From NCBI GenBank assembly GCA_037042915.1, contig CM073194.1:5084001-5148000 (forward strand): a stretch of 64,000 nucleotides of DNA, read 5' to 3'. Every line of letters starts with the position of its first letter. Within the stretch, counting starts at the first letter, position 1. Positions 53,978 to 64,000 of the stretch are shown piece after piece. The DNA is from Auricularia sp. M13. Lineage: Eukaryota > Basidiomycota > Agaricomycetes > Auriculariales > Auriculariaceae. A program made the position numbers and the translations under genes. Under the pieces are notes generated by a model. It had not been told where the DNA came from, ran no database searches, and saw only the letters and a list, made by a program, of their open reading frames with translations.

Positions 53978-54753
53978 CTGGTAGTATGATGTTCGCCGTC
54001 TGTTGCTTAAGTTAACGATTGTATGAAGATTCCGCAGTTTTGCTCCCTTGTGGTTGACGCGCGCTGGAAACGTGGAAGCGGAAGAATTGTTCGGCGTCTT
54101 GGTCGTCCCGGTCCCGGCCGTATCGCCTCTTTCTTTCGTTTCATCACCACGAGTTCGAACTTCACGCTAACCCTGGCGCCCACTTGCTTTCACTGGTCTT
54201 GTCTGGGCTGGTCTAGAAATACCGTGACCTGGCGCCTGTTCGCTCGGTGCTTGCTCGGAAATTGACGCTCAAAACCAGTCCCGTTTCCCGCGTATTCAGC
54301 CGTGTGCTCCGGCTTTGCTTGCGCCCTGGACTATTCCTCACTTAAACGGCAAATATCCCTTCAGGAAACTTTATGGTATCACATGATTTTGCTATTTGTG
54401 GCGCTGGTCTGCTTTTGAACATTCGGCTGGCTGGGGCACCGGGTCAACATGCTTCAAAGCCAGGCGTTCCAAGCGAAAATTGCCCTACATGATTCCGCTA
54501 TACAGCTCGAACACTCCTATTTGCATTCCTAGATGCCCAGTCATCGACGCTCTTATAACCTGCGTTCCAAACGCTCAGATTCTCCCAAGTTTGGCGCTCT
54601 GCACAATCCCGCGCGCTCTACCGCTATTGACGGGCCCTAATCCAGCGGGCGCTTGTGCTACAAAACCATAACCGCTTCTAGTTAAGCTCAGAGATGGACA
54701 AACTGTTCCTAACGTTCATCGGACACTGCGCGTCGCACATCCACATCCCAGCG
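53978..54753. other. Spacer
   Basis: Region between peroxidase copy 3 and anhydrase copy 2. No gene seen. Confidence 0.5.
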
Positions 54754-54760
54754 TATATAA
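54754..54760 (+). promoter_or_regulatory. TATA box of anhydrase copy 2
   Basis: TATATAA, about 75 bases ahead of the start at 54832. Confidence 0.65.
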
Positions 54761-54831
54761 CTCGCCATATCTCGCTCCTGCCACACCTCCACACCCCACC
54801 GCCCTTGGACTCGATCCTCTCTCGCTGCATT

Positions 54832-55784
54832 ATGCTCGTCCTCGCCTTACTCGCACTGCGCATGCTATCAACCGTTTGCGCGTGTCTCTACCCTCGCACG
54901 CATGCCCCAGGGCCGCATATTCCGTGGGGCTTCTCGGGCGAACACGGGCCGCTCGTCTGGGCGGGTCTCCCTGCGCGGTACGGGTCCCACGAGAACTGGA
55001 CGGCGTGTCGCCTTGGAAGATATCAGTCGCCAATTGTGCTGTACACCGCGACGATGCTACCGATTCCGCACGGCGCGCTCACCGTTGCGATCACCGACGT
55101 ACCATCTGGAAAAGCGGTGCTTGAGAATCTGGGGACAACGCTCGAGGTGCCCGCGCACGACGGCGGTGAACTGCACGGCGCGTTGATGCTCAGCGTTGCG
55201 GGAGAGCCGGCCGCGAGGTATTCGTTGCTGCAGTTTCACTTCCATACGCCCAGCGAGCACCGCGTCGACGAGGAGTATTACCCGCTCGAGATGCATCTGG
55301 TTTTCCAATCCGCCGTGAGTTCATCCCGCTCCAGTGCCATTCCCTTGCGAGCTGATTGAATATGCATATGGAATTGACGCAGGACAGCGCGCTCGCCGTG
55401 GTCGGCGTCTTCTTCCAACTCGGACCAACACCGAACGCCCTCCTCAACGGCGTCTTTGCGAACCTCGAGCATGTCACCGATCCTCATACAAACGCGTCCA
55501 CCGGCGCGCTGGCATTCGCGCCTCTCGTCAGCAGGATCAACTCAGGCGAACCGGTGTACACGTACAACGGCTCGCTGACGACGCCGCCGTGCACGGAGGG
55601 CGTGCGCTGGTTCCTGTTGCGCGATCCGGAGCCGCTGACCGTCGACTTGTATAATGCGGTTAAGAAGGTCATGAAGTTCAATGCGCGCTATACGCAGAAC
55701 GCACCGGGGAAGGAGAACCTGCTCGAGATTGCTAGGCATATTGGTAATCGTGCAGATGTGAGGTGCGATTGTCCTTCCCTGTAG
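54832..55784 (+). CDS. Secreted alpha-carbonic anhydrase, copy 2
   Basis: Two exons, 54832-55314 and 55383-55784, give 294 residues. Signal peptide MLVLALLALRMLSTVCA. WGFSGEHGPLVWAGL opens the catalytic domain. Zinc ligands are His136 and His138 (FHFHTPSEH) and His155 (LEMHLVF). NGSLTTPPCTEGVRWF is the pocket loop and VMKFNARYTQNAPGKENLLE closes the domain. The intron falls at the place where copy 1 has its first intron. There is no Ser/Asn-rich tail; it ends RADVRCDCPSL. A GTGAGG donor just before that end could lead to another exon, but I found no convincing continuation. Upstream ATGs were rejected because they precede or overlap the TATA box. Confidence 0.88.
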
Positions 55785-56050
55785 CCAAGTTCTGCTTCTA
55801 CTCACACTCTGCGCAGCGCGAAAGAACTCGTAATCCAGAGTTGATATCGTACAGTTCCCTTTCGCGACCCAATTCACCTCACGTGTACGTTTGGCAACAC
55901 AGTGGACCCCTTGAACCTGCGACTATTCACATTGTCGCGCTTTTATTCACGGGCAATTTGCCTCCATGGCGCCCAATACAATTACATCGCACAACGACTA
56001 CAGTCCCTTCTCATTCTCACGCGGGAGCGCACTCACTTGAACGCTGTGGC

Positions 56051-57009
56051 TCACAGCGTCATAATGAGCGCAACAAGCAGCGTCGCCAATCCCTCCCAAA
56101 CACCACTTCCAGCAACAGAAACCGCACCACCAGCAGGCGCAGTGGGTGCAGCGCCTGTCCCGCTGCCTGTCGCCCCACTGCCTGTACCGCCGCTCGTTGT
56201 GCTGTTGTCTGGCGCGACGCGGAAGAACGTGCCAGCGACGAGCGTGAGCTCGTTCGCGAAGCCGTCGACGAACTGCGTGATGTTGAAGTTGAGGAAGTCG
56301 GTCGCGTTGAAGCCCGCGGGCGGCGTGATGTCGCCCTTTGCGGCTTGGAGCCAGCAGAGGATCACGTAGCTGGAGGCTAATGCGTCAGAAGGAACTGTTG
56401 TGAGAGTGGAGACTGCGATGTACGCACCGGTGCGCGGGCGAGCCAGCGGGCGGCATGGGGCCCATATAATGGCTGAGCGGTTGGCTTTGGTTGGTCATGG
56501 GCCAAGTACCAGCGACGGGCCCATTGCTGATGAAGTCCGCGCCGAGGAAGTGGCGCACTTGCGAGATGGACGTGTTGGTCGGCGTCGGCGCGTCGGGATC
56601 GACCTACAGTATTGACGTCAGAATCAAATGGAAGAAGGAGAATATAATGTGGACGTACCATGGCGATGAGATACGGCTTTCCTTGTATCGCCGAGTTCCC
56701 AGAGACGAGCGCGAAGGTGGGCTCGTTGGCCGTTTCTATTGAAACAAGGAATATGAGTGCTGCATGTGTAAAATTCAACAAAACAGACGCACGTGCAATG
56801 GTGAGTTCCATCCCGGCCGTCACAGGGATCTTGGTGCCGCTGCCGTCGGTGAAGGTGACCAACAGGGGGAACCTGGGCATGAAGCTCGGCAGCACATCCG
56901 GCACGATCTTCGCATCGTTGAACGCTTTTATGACCGTCGCGGTGTCGTTGTCGCCCTGCGCCCTGATGAGCGACGCGCCGAGCAGGATGGAAAGCAGTGG
57001 CGAGAGCAT
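56051..57009 (-). CDS. Secreted PEBP-like protein, copy 2
   Basis: Four exons, 57009-56793, 56735-56659, 56603-56428 and 56369-56051, give 262 residues. Signal peptide MLSPLLSILLGASLIRAQ. VPDVLPSFMPRFPLLVTF, DPDAPTPTNTSISQVRHF (from Asp100) and MPPAGSPAHRYVI show the PEBP fold; the last is closer to the classical motif than in copy 1. A Gly/Thr/Ser linker and a hydrophobic end (GLATLLVALIMTL) suggest a GPI anchor. Exon phases equal copy 1 throughout. It is tail-to-tail with anhydrase copy 2. Confidence 0.88.
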
Positions 57010-57987
57010 TGTCGAGGTGTGGGACGATACGACAGAGGTCAAGCGCGGGAACGGGAGAGTGGAGGACAGTCAAGGTATATTATGGTGTTCCGGCTCACCG
57101 ATGCAAGGACGCCGGTAGGCATGAAGCGGGGAACAGAGGCTGCCGGCATCCGCGAATAGGACACGCGCGGCTCTTGTCAGGGTTGCGAGAATACAAATGT
57201 ATGTGTGAAGAGAGCGGCCCGCAGAACGCAGAGCCATACTCATCAGAGAAGTCCGGTAATCCAGAATAAAAGTGATAGCCTCTACGCGGTGATGTGACTG
57301 CACAGTTCGCCCTCGTCGCGATCGAAGAGTAGCGGTCCCGGGTGGAATAACTGAGTACGGTCCCGGCCCAGGAGTAGCCGACAGCGCGGAGCATGCTGTA
57401 TCACTGCTGGAACTGTACAAGCGATTCAATCGAGCCTTTCGTCGTAACGATATGGGGAGGACCGGCAGTCGAGTGCCCGAGGCTGCGGGTCGTACGCCGA
57501 GCCATAGTCGTACGAGTTCTATAAAAGTAACGATGTTCAAGAGCCATATTAGTGTCGAATAGCTGTACGCGGCACGCAGAAGGCCGACAGAGCTGCACGG
57601 AACGACGCCGCACAAGGCATGGCGATGGTACGTGTCCAGGTTTGGGCGCTAGCTCGCTTGCCGGCATCCCAAGCAAAGGAAGCGCCCGACGAAACTCGTT
57701 CATTAGTTGTTCAAACATTACGCAGGAACAGCACGGTCTGCGCTCAGCAGTTCGATCTATCTCTCCATAAGCCATGTGTATCAAAAGGGCAGAGACTACG
57801 GAGAGCAAAATGAGTTTCTACGTGAATGTAAGACGAATACCAGCACCGCGTTAGGCGTGGGAGAAACGCAGACTCAGCAGGGACGACAGCGGGAAGCAAC
57901 TTTTATTGATCGACGGCTGTAACAATATTACGCGGAGGATCGTATTATATGCGCCGAGCCGCCGCAGAACGCGCACTTCGTGCGGCA
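57010..57987. other. Spacer
   Basis: Upstream of PEBP copy 2 and downstream of secreted protein gene 4. No gene seen. Confidence 0.5.
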
Positions 57988-58411
57988 CTAGTGGCAGCCG
58001 CTGTACCAGCACCGGAAGGAATTGACGCCCCAGCCCGTGTTGACATTCTGAAAGGGATCTCAGTCAGTATCAAAGATGTAGGCCAGCATGAGAATATAGC
58101 GCGCACAGTGCACTGGTCGGCCTGGTTGGGATAGTCGTAACGTTGCCCTCCGCAGCTGGAGTCCGACCACACCGAGACGCACGCGCCGCCACCGAGACCG
58201 ACCTGGAAGTGCAATTATCAGACGTGGAGAAGGTTGTGGAACGTGCGAAACGCACCCTGAATGAGTGCCGTCCAGCAAAACTGTGGCAGGAGCCGTCACA
58301 CGGCGCATCAGCGCCCGCAGAGCCGTCGCACGAGCTGCCGGAGTATGCAGTAACAGCGAAGGCCGGGACAGCGGCCAAGATGACGGCGGTGACGAGTGAG
58401 GCGAAACGCAT
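57988..58411 (-). CDS. 8-cysteine small secreted protein, copy 4
   Basis: Three exons, 58411-58256, 58202-58107 and 58047-57988 (52, 32 and 20 codons), give 103 residues. Signal peptide MRFASLVTAVILAAVPAFA. Eight cysteines at 28, 38, 42, 60, 69, 83, 97 and 102. Motifs are GSSCDGSAG, CDGSCHSFAGRHSF, YDYPNQADQC and NVNTGWGVNSFRC. The start is the ATG opening the signal peptide; the longer open frame upstream overlaps the TATA box. A putative 5' relic relative is the broken copy at 24.0 kb, which shares CDGSAG and the Y/F-DYPN motif. Confidence 0.87.
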
Positions 58412-58480
58412 TCTGACTCTGATTGGCTGACTTTGTGGTGGATGCTGAAAGCGAATGTGGCGCTCTCGACCGCCTTCGCT

Positions 58481-58488
58481 TTTTATAT
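58481..58488 (-). promoter_or_regulatory. TATA box of secreted protein gene 4
   Basis: ATATAAAA on the minus strand, about 70-77 bases upstream of the start at 58411. Confidence 0.6.
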
Positions 58489-59356
58489 GTTCTTCGGTGT
58501 ATGATCGGCAGCTGACTGGGTCGGAGGTTACCTCGCTTGATGCGCTATGATCCGGCATGTGCAAAACGCGCACGGAGTGAGAGAATTTTCCAAGACCTCA
58601 GAGCTGGCCACCTTGATGAAGTCGTGGCACGTCAGGTGCATTCCAATCGCTAAAAACTGACCTTGCAGTTGGCCATACTCAGAAGCGACGGGACACAAGA
58701 GGGATCCAGGAGTTCGCGGTAATAATTGGCGGCTGTGCGACTTGCGCTCCATGCTGATGCACGTCATAAGCTACCCAGACATGAAACTTCGGAGTTGGGT
58801 GCATGCCCAATGCACTGATGAGCTGGGGAACTCACTCCGGGTAGAACGCGAGCCATAGCACTTGGAGGTTGCAACAATGCCTGCACGCCTTAGTTCTGCG
58901 TAAACGCCGTGAATTGCGCGCTATGAATAGGCTTTTGTCATGCATTTCCTTAAGCGGGCACGATGACGAAGATCCTCCGAGGCTTCTCTCTCAAATTGGA
59001 CAACGCCCGCAGCAGTCCGTCCCACGTGTGATCAAAAGCGCAGCCGTTGCTCGGCAAAAAGAACATTCCGACGCATCCTCAGGGAGAATTTTGGATAGGT
59101 ACCAGCGCACGGTGAGCCTCGACGTCAACTGTCAATGTATCATTTGAAGCAGTTTCAGCTATACTCAAGTTCAACCATGTCCCAAGCCGAACGGTTAGCC
59201 CGCCCAAGCATCGACACTCAGCGTCTTGAGCCCACGGTCTGTGAGTAAGTGACTAGGGCAGTCCATACACTAAGTGAGTAATTCTGCGTGCGGGAATTAG
59301 TTCAATGGAATGCCATGAACTTTCCCCGCTCGGCTGACCCCTCGGAACGTCGACGA
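58489..59356. other. Spacer
   Basis: Between secreted protein gene 4 and F-box copy 2. No gene seen. Confidence 0.5.
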
Positions 59357-60987
59357 CTACATGAGCAGAGTCCCAACGCAAGTGCGTAGTCTGTTGAGAA
59401 GAGCATCAGGATCGCTACTGCCCGCATAGTCCAGTTGAACTCCACTGGCTACGTCAACGAAGAGCTCCAGAGCCGAGCGCTTGTCGGAGCGAAGGCTGTT
59501 CTCGACGAAAGACGCAAGGTGTGCAACGTTCACCTCAGTCCCCCAGACCTCGGCGGAGATCTCAATACGTGAAAGCAGTGGCGCGTGCAATGCTCCGCGT
59601 TCAAAGGCTGGGTCGATCACTGAGCAGCCCCGCGTCCTGTACGGAGCGCAGAGAATGGTCAACGTCATCAGGGCGGGAAACTCCAAGCCGCCCGCTGTGC
59701 CCAGTAAGGGGCATGTCCACGTCCGTCCTTTGGTTGAGATCCATTCGGGCAAGTCGAAGTGGAGCGGGAGCACGAGGCACGCGACACCGCGCAGTGCCGC
59801 GCTAGCGGCGAGCTTGGCGCCAACGTCTGCGATATAGAGGTTGAGGGCTGCGAATGTTGCCACGGAGCCGTCATCGCGATGCATCACGAGTTCAGTCGCG
59901 CCGGAATCGCGAATGATCAGCGTGGAAGACGAACAGTCGGATATGCGCGTGACTGCCTCCATGATGACCGACATGTTGTCCTGGCTGACCACGGTGAGAC
60001 GAGGTAGCCGTGTGTAGCCCAAAAGGTCCAGCTCGTCATATTTTAGGAAGAAATCGTGGATGACGGCTTCTTGGAGCTTCCAATGCGTTGGGATAGCGGG
60101 GCGACGATCGGAGTCGTATAAGTATTTGAGATCAAGACGCTTCAAAGAAGGCATGATCGAAAAGAGAGACTCCAGGCCAGAACAGTGTGCCGCGATGGAT
60201 GCACTCGTCACATGTGCAAATGCGGGACAGCCGCCTGAAGGCAGCCTCACGCCACGTAGTGCCACCCTTCGTAGTACGGGGGCCTGTGAATTGAAAATAT
60301 CTGAGGGGAGCTCCAGCACGCGAGACGCGCTTCCCTGGGGGGAAGAATTCCGCAGATGCAGTTCCTCGAGTGCTGGAACAGCGAAGTCGATTTGCAAGAC
60401 CTCGTGAGATTGAAAGAAATAAGCGCCAGATTTGTCGGAAAACTCTAGATGCAGGCTTCTCAGACGGCCTGCATGTGGACGAAGCGCTGCATTGATGCGC
60501 ATCAAGCTGCTGCTGCCCGCTAACTTGGTCACGGTGAGGTCCAGAGGCAGCCGGCCCGAACGAGATAAAACGGTGCGGAGGTCCACTTCCCCATCAAAAA
60601 TGTCGATGCTGGCCCATAAAGCCTGTGATTTTGCGATAATTGTGTGCCAGGAAGAACAGACGGCGGCGAGCTGGCATTTCTCGAAAGCGGGAAGAGACAT
60701 CAAGCACATCTCGCGAAGCTCGAGCGGAAGGAGGCGCATATGGTCGTGCGCAGAGTTCCAGTCCTTCGCAGCCTGCGCCAAGGAGGTAGATAGAACGGCG
60801 CGGAAGGCGTCGAACAGCTCGTACACCTCGGTGCAGCTTTAACATTGTCAGCAATGGTCTCCTGACCAGAAAACGACACGTACGAATCAACGCTAGATAA
60901 CCATGTCGTTGCTAGCTCAGTAGCGAGTTTGCCGAGCGAGTGCGCGCCGTCCGAGGCCAGAAAGCAATGTCGGGGTGCAGCGTTCAT
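59357..60987 (-). CDS. F-box protein, LRR-type, copy 2
   Basis: Two exons, 60987-60884 and 60836-59357, give 527 residues. The first exon is 104 bases, exactly as in copy 1 at 27.4 kb, and encodes MNAAPRHCFLASDGAHSLGK. The intron (GTACGT...AAAG) splices at the same codon. F-box at about 68-115 (LLPLELREMCLMSLPAFEKC...VCSSWH...SQALWASID). The leucine-rich part includes GRLRSLHLEFSD, APVLRRVALRGVRLPSGG and PSLKRLDLKYLYD. It ends NRLRTCVGTLLM. Probably an SCF substrate receptor. The two copies are in opposite orientation and are similar along the full length. Confidence 0.86.
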
Positions 60988-61176
60988 GGTCAAGTTCCAA
61001 GTTTGCTCGACCAAACAAACCGCGGATGTAATGAATAGATACCGCTGACCAACGACAGGCATAAATTATTTAATTCCATTGAATCCCGTTTTTGACTGCA
61101 GTTCCCTATGGCGAATGATAAAATGTCTTCAGAATCACAATGCCGAGTGGAAAATCATGCAATCGAACGTGTGTGT

Positions 61177-61899
61177 CTACTCGCGCAACAAAGAGATATA
61201 CGCACTCGCAGGGATAAGCTCTTCACGAACGGGCGAGCCGAACGTCACAGAATCAGCAATGGTAGCAAGCCCAGGGAGCTCGTCAGACAGCATATCTCTT
61301 CGAAGGCCGCGCACGTCGATAGTGCGCAGCCTGGGCCCCCAGCCACGAGCTAGTGTCGAACTGCAGAACCGCGGGAACCACGCGGGGAACTCATGCAGGA
61401 CGCTCAGTGTAATGTACTGGAGTGCCGGGCAGGAGATCGTGTTGTTTGGTCGCGCGCGGTCAGGATCGAAGTGCGGCTTGGCGAGCGTCAGATAGCGCAA
61501 GTTGCTGAAGCACGCGCCAAAGAGTACATCCGGAGCGTTGACTGCGAGAGAAACGGTGCTGTTCAACTCGGGGCACTGCTTCATAATATCGAGCGTGTGT
61601 TCTTGCGGTATGTGCCAAAATATGCGGCTGCGCTGGCGGCTGTCCCAGGTACGAATCGCATAGTAGCGCTCGAGTGACCAGGTCGGCGCTGTGCTTTCCG
61701 AGCGTATGTCGACGCTCTCGACGCGGGAATCGGGGTACGTTGTCGCCGCATTGACATCCGCGATGATACTCTGGAGGGACTGGCGGCGCTCATGTGGTGC
61801 GTTGAAAGAGATGGTGATGTTTGGGACGTCGGAGTGTACGATGAAGTCGAGCGGCCGCGAGGGCGACTCGTGGCTGGTCGATTCGAGAGTCAGCATCAT
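61177..61899 (-). pseudogene. C-terminal part of an F-box/LRR-type gene
   Basis: Open frame of 240 residues from 61899, starting MMLTLESTSHESPSRPLDF. It has LRR-like strands CFSNLRYLTLAKPHFD, CPALQYITLSVL and GPRLRTIDVRGL but no F-box of its own. A GTAAGT donor-like signal lies just upstream. It looks like the C-terminal half of an F-box gene and may belong with the N-terminal-like part at 63345-64000, about 1.4 kb away on the same strand. Whether it is a live gene, a split gene or a relic cannot be decided here. Confidence 0.45.
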
Positions 61900-63344
61900 G
61901 AAAAGGCGTAGGAAGTTACTTACGATGACAGGCCTATTATGTTAGGTTGTACTTAAAGCGGCCAGTTGGATAGCGTTGCAAGCCTTGACATTATGAAGGA
62001 AGAACCCATCAGGATGCCCGGCTATTACACTCAGATTACACTCCGTACGGAACTTGGTAACGGATCAGAACCCAAGCTAAGCCTGGCGGTTGGATTACCG
62101 TTGCTTACCGACCTCTTACAGCCACTGTGGTTTGCTTTCATGCAGCTGCGACTCTGCAGCAACCCTAACAGGTACCCTGAGTAACTATCTCGAAGGGTTG
62201 CTCAACAACCTTACATAAATTGCACTTGGAGCTGCTAGAGCAATTTTACGACTGTATTTACTGTATCTCACACCATTTGGATATGCTTCAGTGGACTTAA
62301 GACGAAGGAAAGCGGAAAGACGTCATGAGCGTCATCCGCACTGTGGAGCGAGATCCGGACTGCGGAACCTTGTTTGTGCCAGCCCTAACTGCGTCAACGA
62401 ACAGAGCGGTGTTCGAATCGACTTGTGCACTCTGTCTTCTCCCTTCCGCCCGCCGCCCTTCCGCCAGCCTCAAGCCCATCCGCTCGCGCCAGCAGCACAC
62501 CTACCACCACCGGCTCTCGCAACACCACCGCGCAGGCGTGCCCGCGACGCGCCCTCCGCCTGCGCACTCCAAATACACCTTCGCGCAGCACCCCGGCGCG
62601 GATCGGCGCGCTGGTCAACTTCCTGGCGGCGCTGCCCTTTCCGTCCGCAATGACTACTTGACCCTGAGCTGTGTCGCCTCCCTAAGCTTGAGTTGCTCCT
62701 GTCTGTCTGCTCCGGTGATTTGGTCCTGTTCCTGGTCTTGTTCTGCCGTTTTCACTGCGGGCGTTTCTGGCTCTCTGCTCGCTCTCGCGCCTATCTGCTG
62801 CCTGCTGTCCGCATCAACTAACCAATCATTTCAGATTGCACAACATAACAATGCACGTGTCGCACCCTCGCCTTACCCGCGCAACCTCGTCTTACTCGCG
62901 CACCCTCGCCTTAACCAGATGCCCACCCGTCACCACCCGCTGCCCCCAACCACTTCCTGTCCAGTAGATCAGATTTGTGCACACGTGTCCTTGCTGTATC
63001 CGTAGTCCCAAGAATACACTCTTTTTTCCGCATTATACCATCGGCTTTGTGTGCAGTGAATTCGAGAATCCGAGCAAATTATATCCCATTCGGCCCAGCC
63101 ATTCCAGATATTCGGGCTACTGGCAATGTTCCATAATTACAGTGGCCTACTTGGACGATGCTGACCAACAAGTTGTCACGTTGGGCCAACCTGGTGGCAG
63201 GATTACGAGAGATTATCAGTGCACTGTTATGATGCCGGCGAGTTTCCCACCGACTGAGTCAGTGACACTGGATGGTTGGATCTCACCATGCTTACATTGA
63301 AAGTGAGAGTTGACATGCAAGATGGAGGATTATAACTCGTTACA
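61900..63344. other. Spacer between two F-box gene parts
   Basis: 1.4 kb with no domain-bearing frame. A plus-strand frame at 62325-63005 is Ser/Pro/Arg-rich and unrecognised. No terminal inverted repeat was found by eye, so insertion of an element is only a guess. Confidence 0.4.
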
Positions 63345-64000
63345 TTATGATGTATTATGCTTCAACCTGTCGGTGGTTTTCATGATGAGACGCGCGAGCC
63401 GCGGCGGTGGGGCACAGGGCTTGCAGCGCACATCGTCCGCTCTGCCCTTCCAGGTCGTCACACGCAAGTCCATTCGCTCCAGCTTCACGAGAGTGCTAAG
63501 GACGCGCTGCAGCTCACGCGCGGAAACCGGGCCTGCGAACGCGAGGAACCGCAGATTGCTGAGGGAAAGTGCGAGTGAGAGTCCGTTGGAGAGATGCTTC
63601 AGAACGCAGGTGTGAAGCTGCGGCGTGCCATCCTGTGCGAATAGGCCATCCGCGTTGAGTTGCTGTGGCACATCGTCGTCGAGCGCAAGTCGGAAGGTGC
63701 GCAGCTGCGGCGCGGCAGCGCGGAGCAATGTCCGCAAGAGCGGCGTCAGCTCGGCCTTAGGCGGTTGAATGCTGAGGCTGCGGATGCGCGGCATGTGCTT
63801 GAGCAGGATACCTGCGGTGCGCTCGAAGTCGAGGTACGCAACGCGCTCGAACTCCAGCGGCGCGTCACCTGTCCGATCCAGCCGATCGTCGAGAGTCCCT
63901 AGCTTCTGGTGTTCCTTGACGACGATGAGGCAGGTGTTTGATGTGTCCTTCCAGAGACTGCAGACGGAAGCGACAGCTGCGCGGTCGTCGAGCGAGAGCA
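63345..64000 (-). CDS. F-box protein, N-terminal part, cut by window end
   Basis: The minus strand reads LSLDDRAAVASVCSLWKD, the second half of an F-box, from the window edge. It continues through LRR-like strands (MPRIRSLSIQPPKAELTPLL, PQLRTFRLALDDDV, LSNLRFLAFAGPV, LVKLERMDLRVTTW) to a stop at 63345. The gene begins beyond 64000. The product stops early for the family, which supports the idea that its C-terminal part lies at 61177-61899 or was lost. Confidence 0.6.
   Translation of the reverse strand, partial: LSLDDRAAVASVCSLWKDTSNTCLIVVKEHQKLGTLDDRLDRTGDAPLEFERVAYLDFERTAGILLKHMPRIRSLSIQPPKAELTPLLRTLLRAAAPQLRTFRLALDDDVPQQLNADGLFAQDGTPQLHTCVLKHLSNGLSLALSLSNLRFLAFAGPVSARELQRVLSTLVKLERMDLRVTTWKGRADDVRCKPCAPPPRLARLIMKTTDRLKHNTS

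Noticed and set aside
55785-56040. Third exon of anhydrase copy 2 after a GTGAGG signal
   Set aside because: The downstream frame has no resemblance to the tail of copy 1 or to any anhydrase, and runs into the PEBP gene antisense.
62325-63005. 226-residue plus-strand frame
   Set aside because: Composition-biased, no domain, no splice support, and it lies between two minus-strand F-box gene parts.
1-64000. Retroviral or LTR-type elements
   Set aside because: No reverse transcriptase, integrase, capsid-like or protease-polymerase frame and no long terminal direct repeats were seen.

Overview
The window looks like a piece of an Agaricomycete (mushroom-forming basidiomycete) nuclear genome. The reasons are very short introns of about 45-60 bases that splice cleanly by eye, a Plavaka-type transposase, a DUF6532-like protein, F-box/leucine-rich-type proteins in several copies, many small secreted proteins, and two nuclear-type tRNA genes. 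I could not assign a genus. All exon joins below were worked out by hand from splice signals, reading phase and paralogue comparison.

Layout. 1-2.65 kb is repeat-rich with no convincing gene. 2652-10060 is best read as one 7.4 kb DNA transposon: CTTCTGTAAAAA inverted termini flanked by the dinucleotide AG on both sides. It holds a two-exon Plavaka transposase, a frameshifted relic of a Tlg2/syntaxin-16 t-SNARE, and a divergent pair made of a 118-residue unknown ORF and an eight-exon DUF6532-like gene. 10.1-12.4 kb is repeat-rich and ends in tRNA-Leu(CAG). 12.8-17.8 kb holds four minus-strand host genes: a secreted HVVIE-repeat protein, RNA polymerase I subunit RPA12, a secreted beta-rich protein and a single-pass membrane protein.

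From 20 kb on, five gene families recur: 8-cysteine small secreted proteins (four intact, one broken), catalase-related peroxidases (three), alpha-carbonic anhydrases (two), secreted PEBP-like proteins (two plus a fragment) and F-box proteins (two full length plus parts). Their order and orientation suggest an inverted, rearranged segmental duplication (F-box, peroxidase, anhydrase on the left; anhydrase and PEBP, secreted protein and F-box mirrored on the right). A DUF6699-like gene and tRNA-Gly(CCC) lie among them.

Two more mobile elements interrupt this part. 31420-35928 is a 4.5 kb element with CTGTAGTTGCATG termini and a TA duplication. Its single five-exon gene encodes a 1252-residue fusion of a Ulp1-type (C48) cysteine protease with a pogo/Tc1-like DDE transposase, and both active sites look complete. 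42359-43694 is a non-autonomous relative of the first element, with the same termini and a TT duplication; it carries an internal 171-base hairpin.

Most of the secreted-protein genes have a good TATA box about 60-115 bases ahead of the start codon. The secreted peroxidase/anhydrase/PEBP/cysteine-rich set looks like an expanded surface or effector-type locus. That role is inferred from gene content only.
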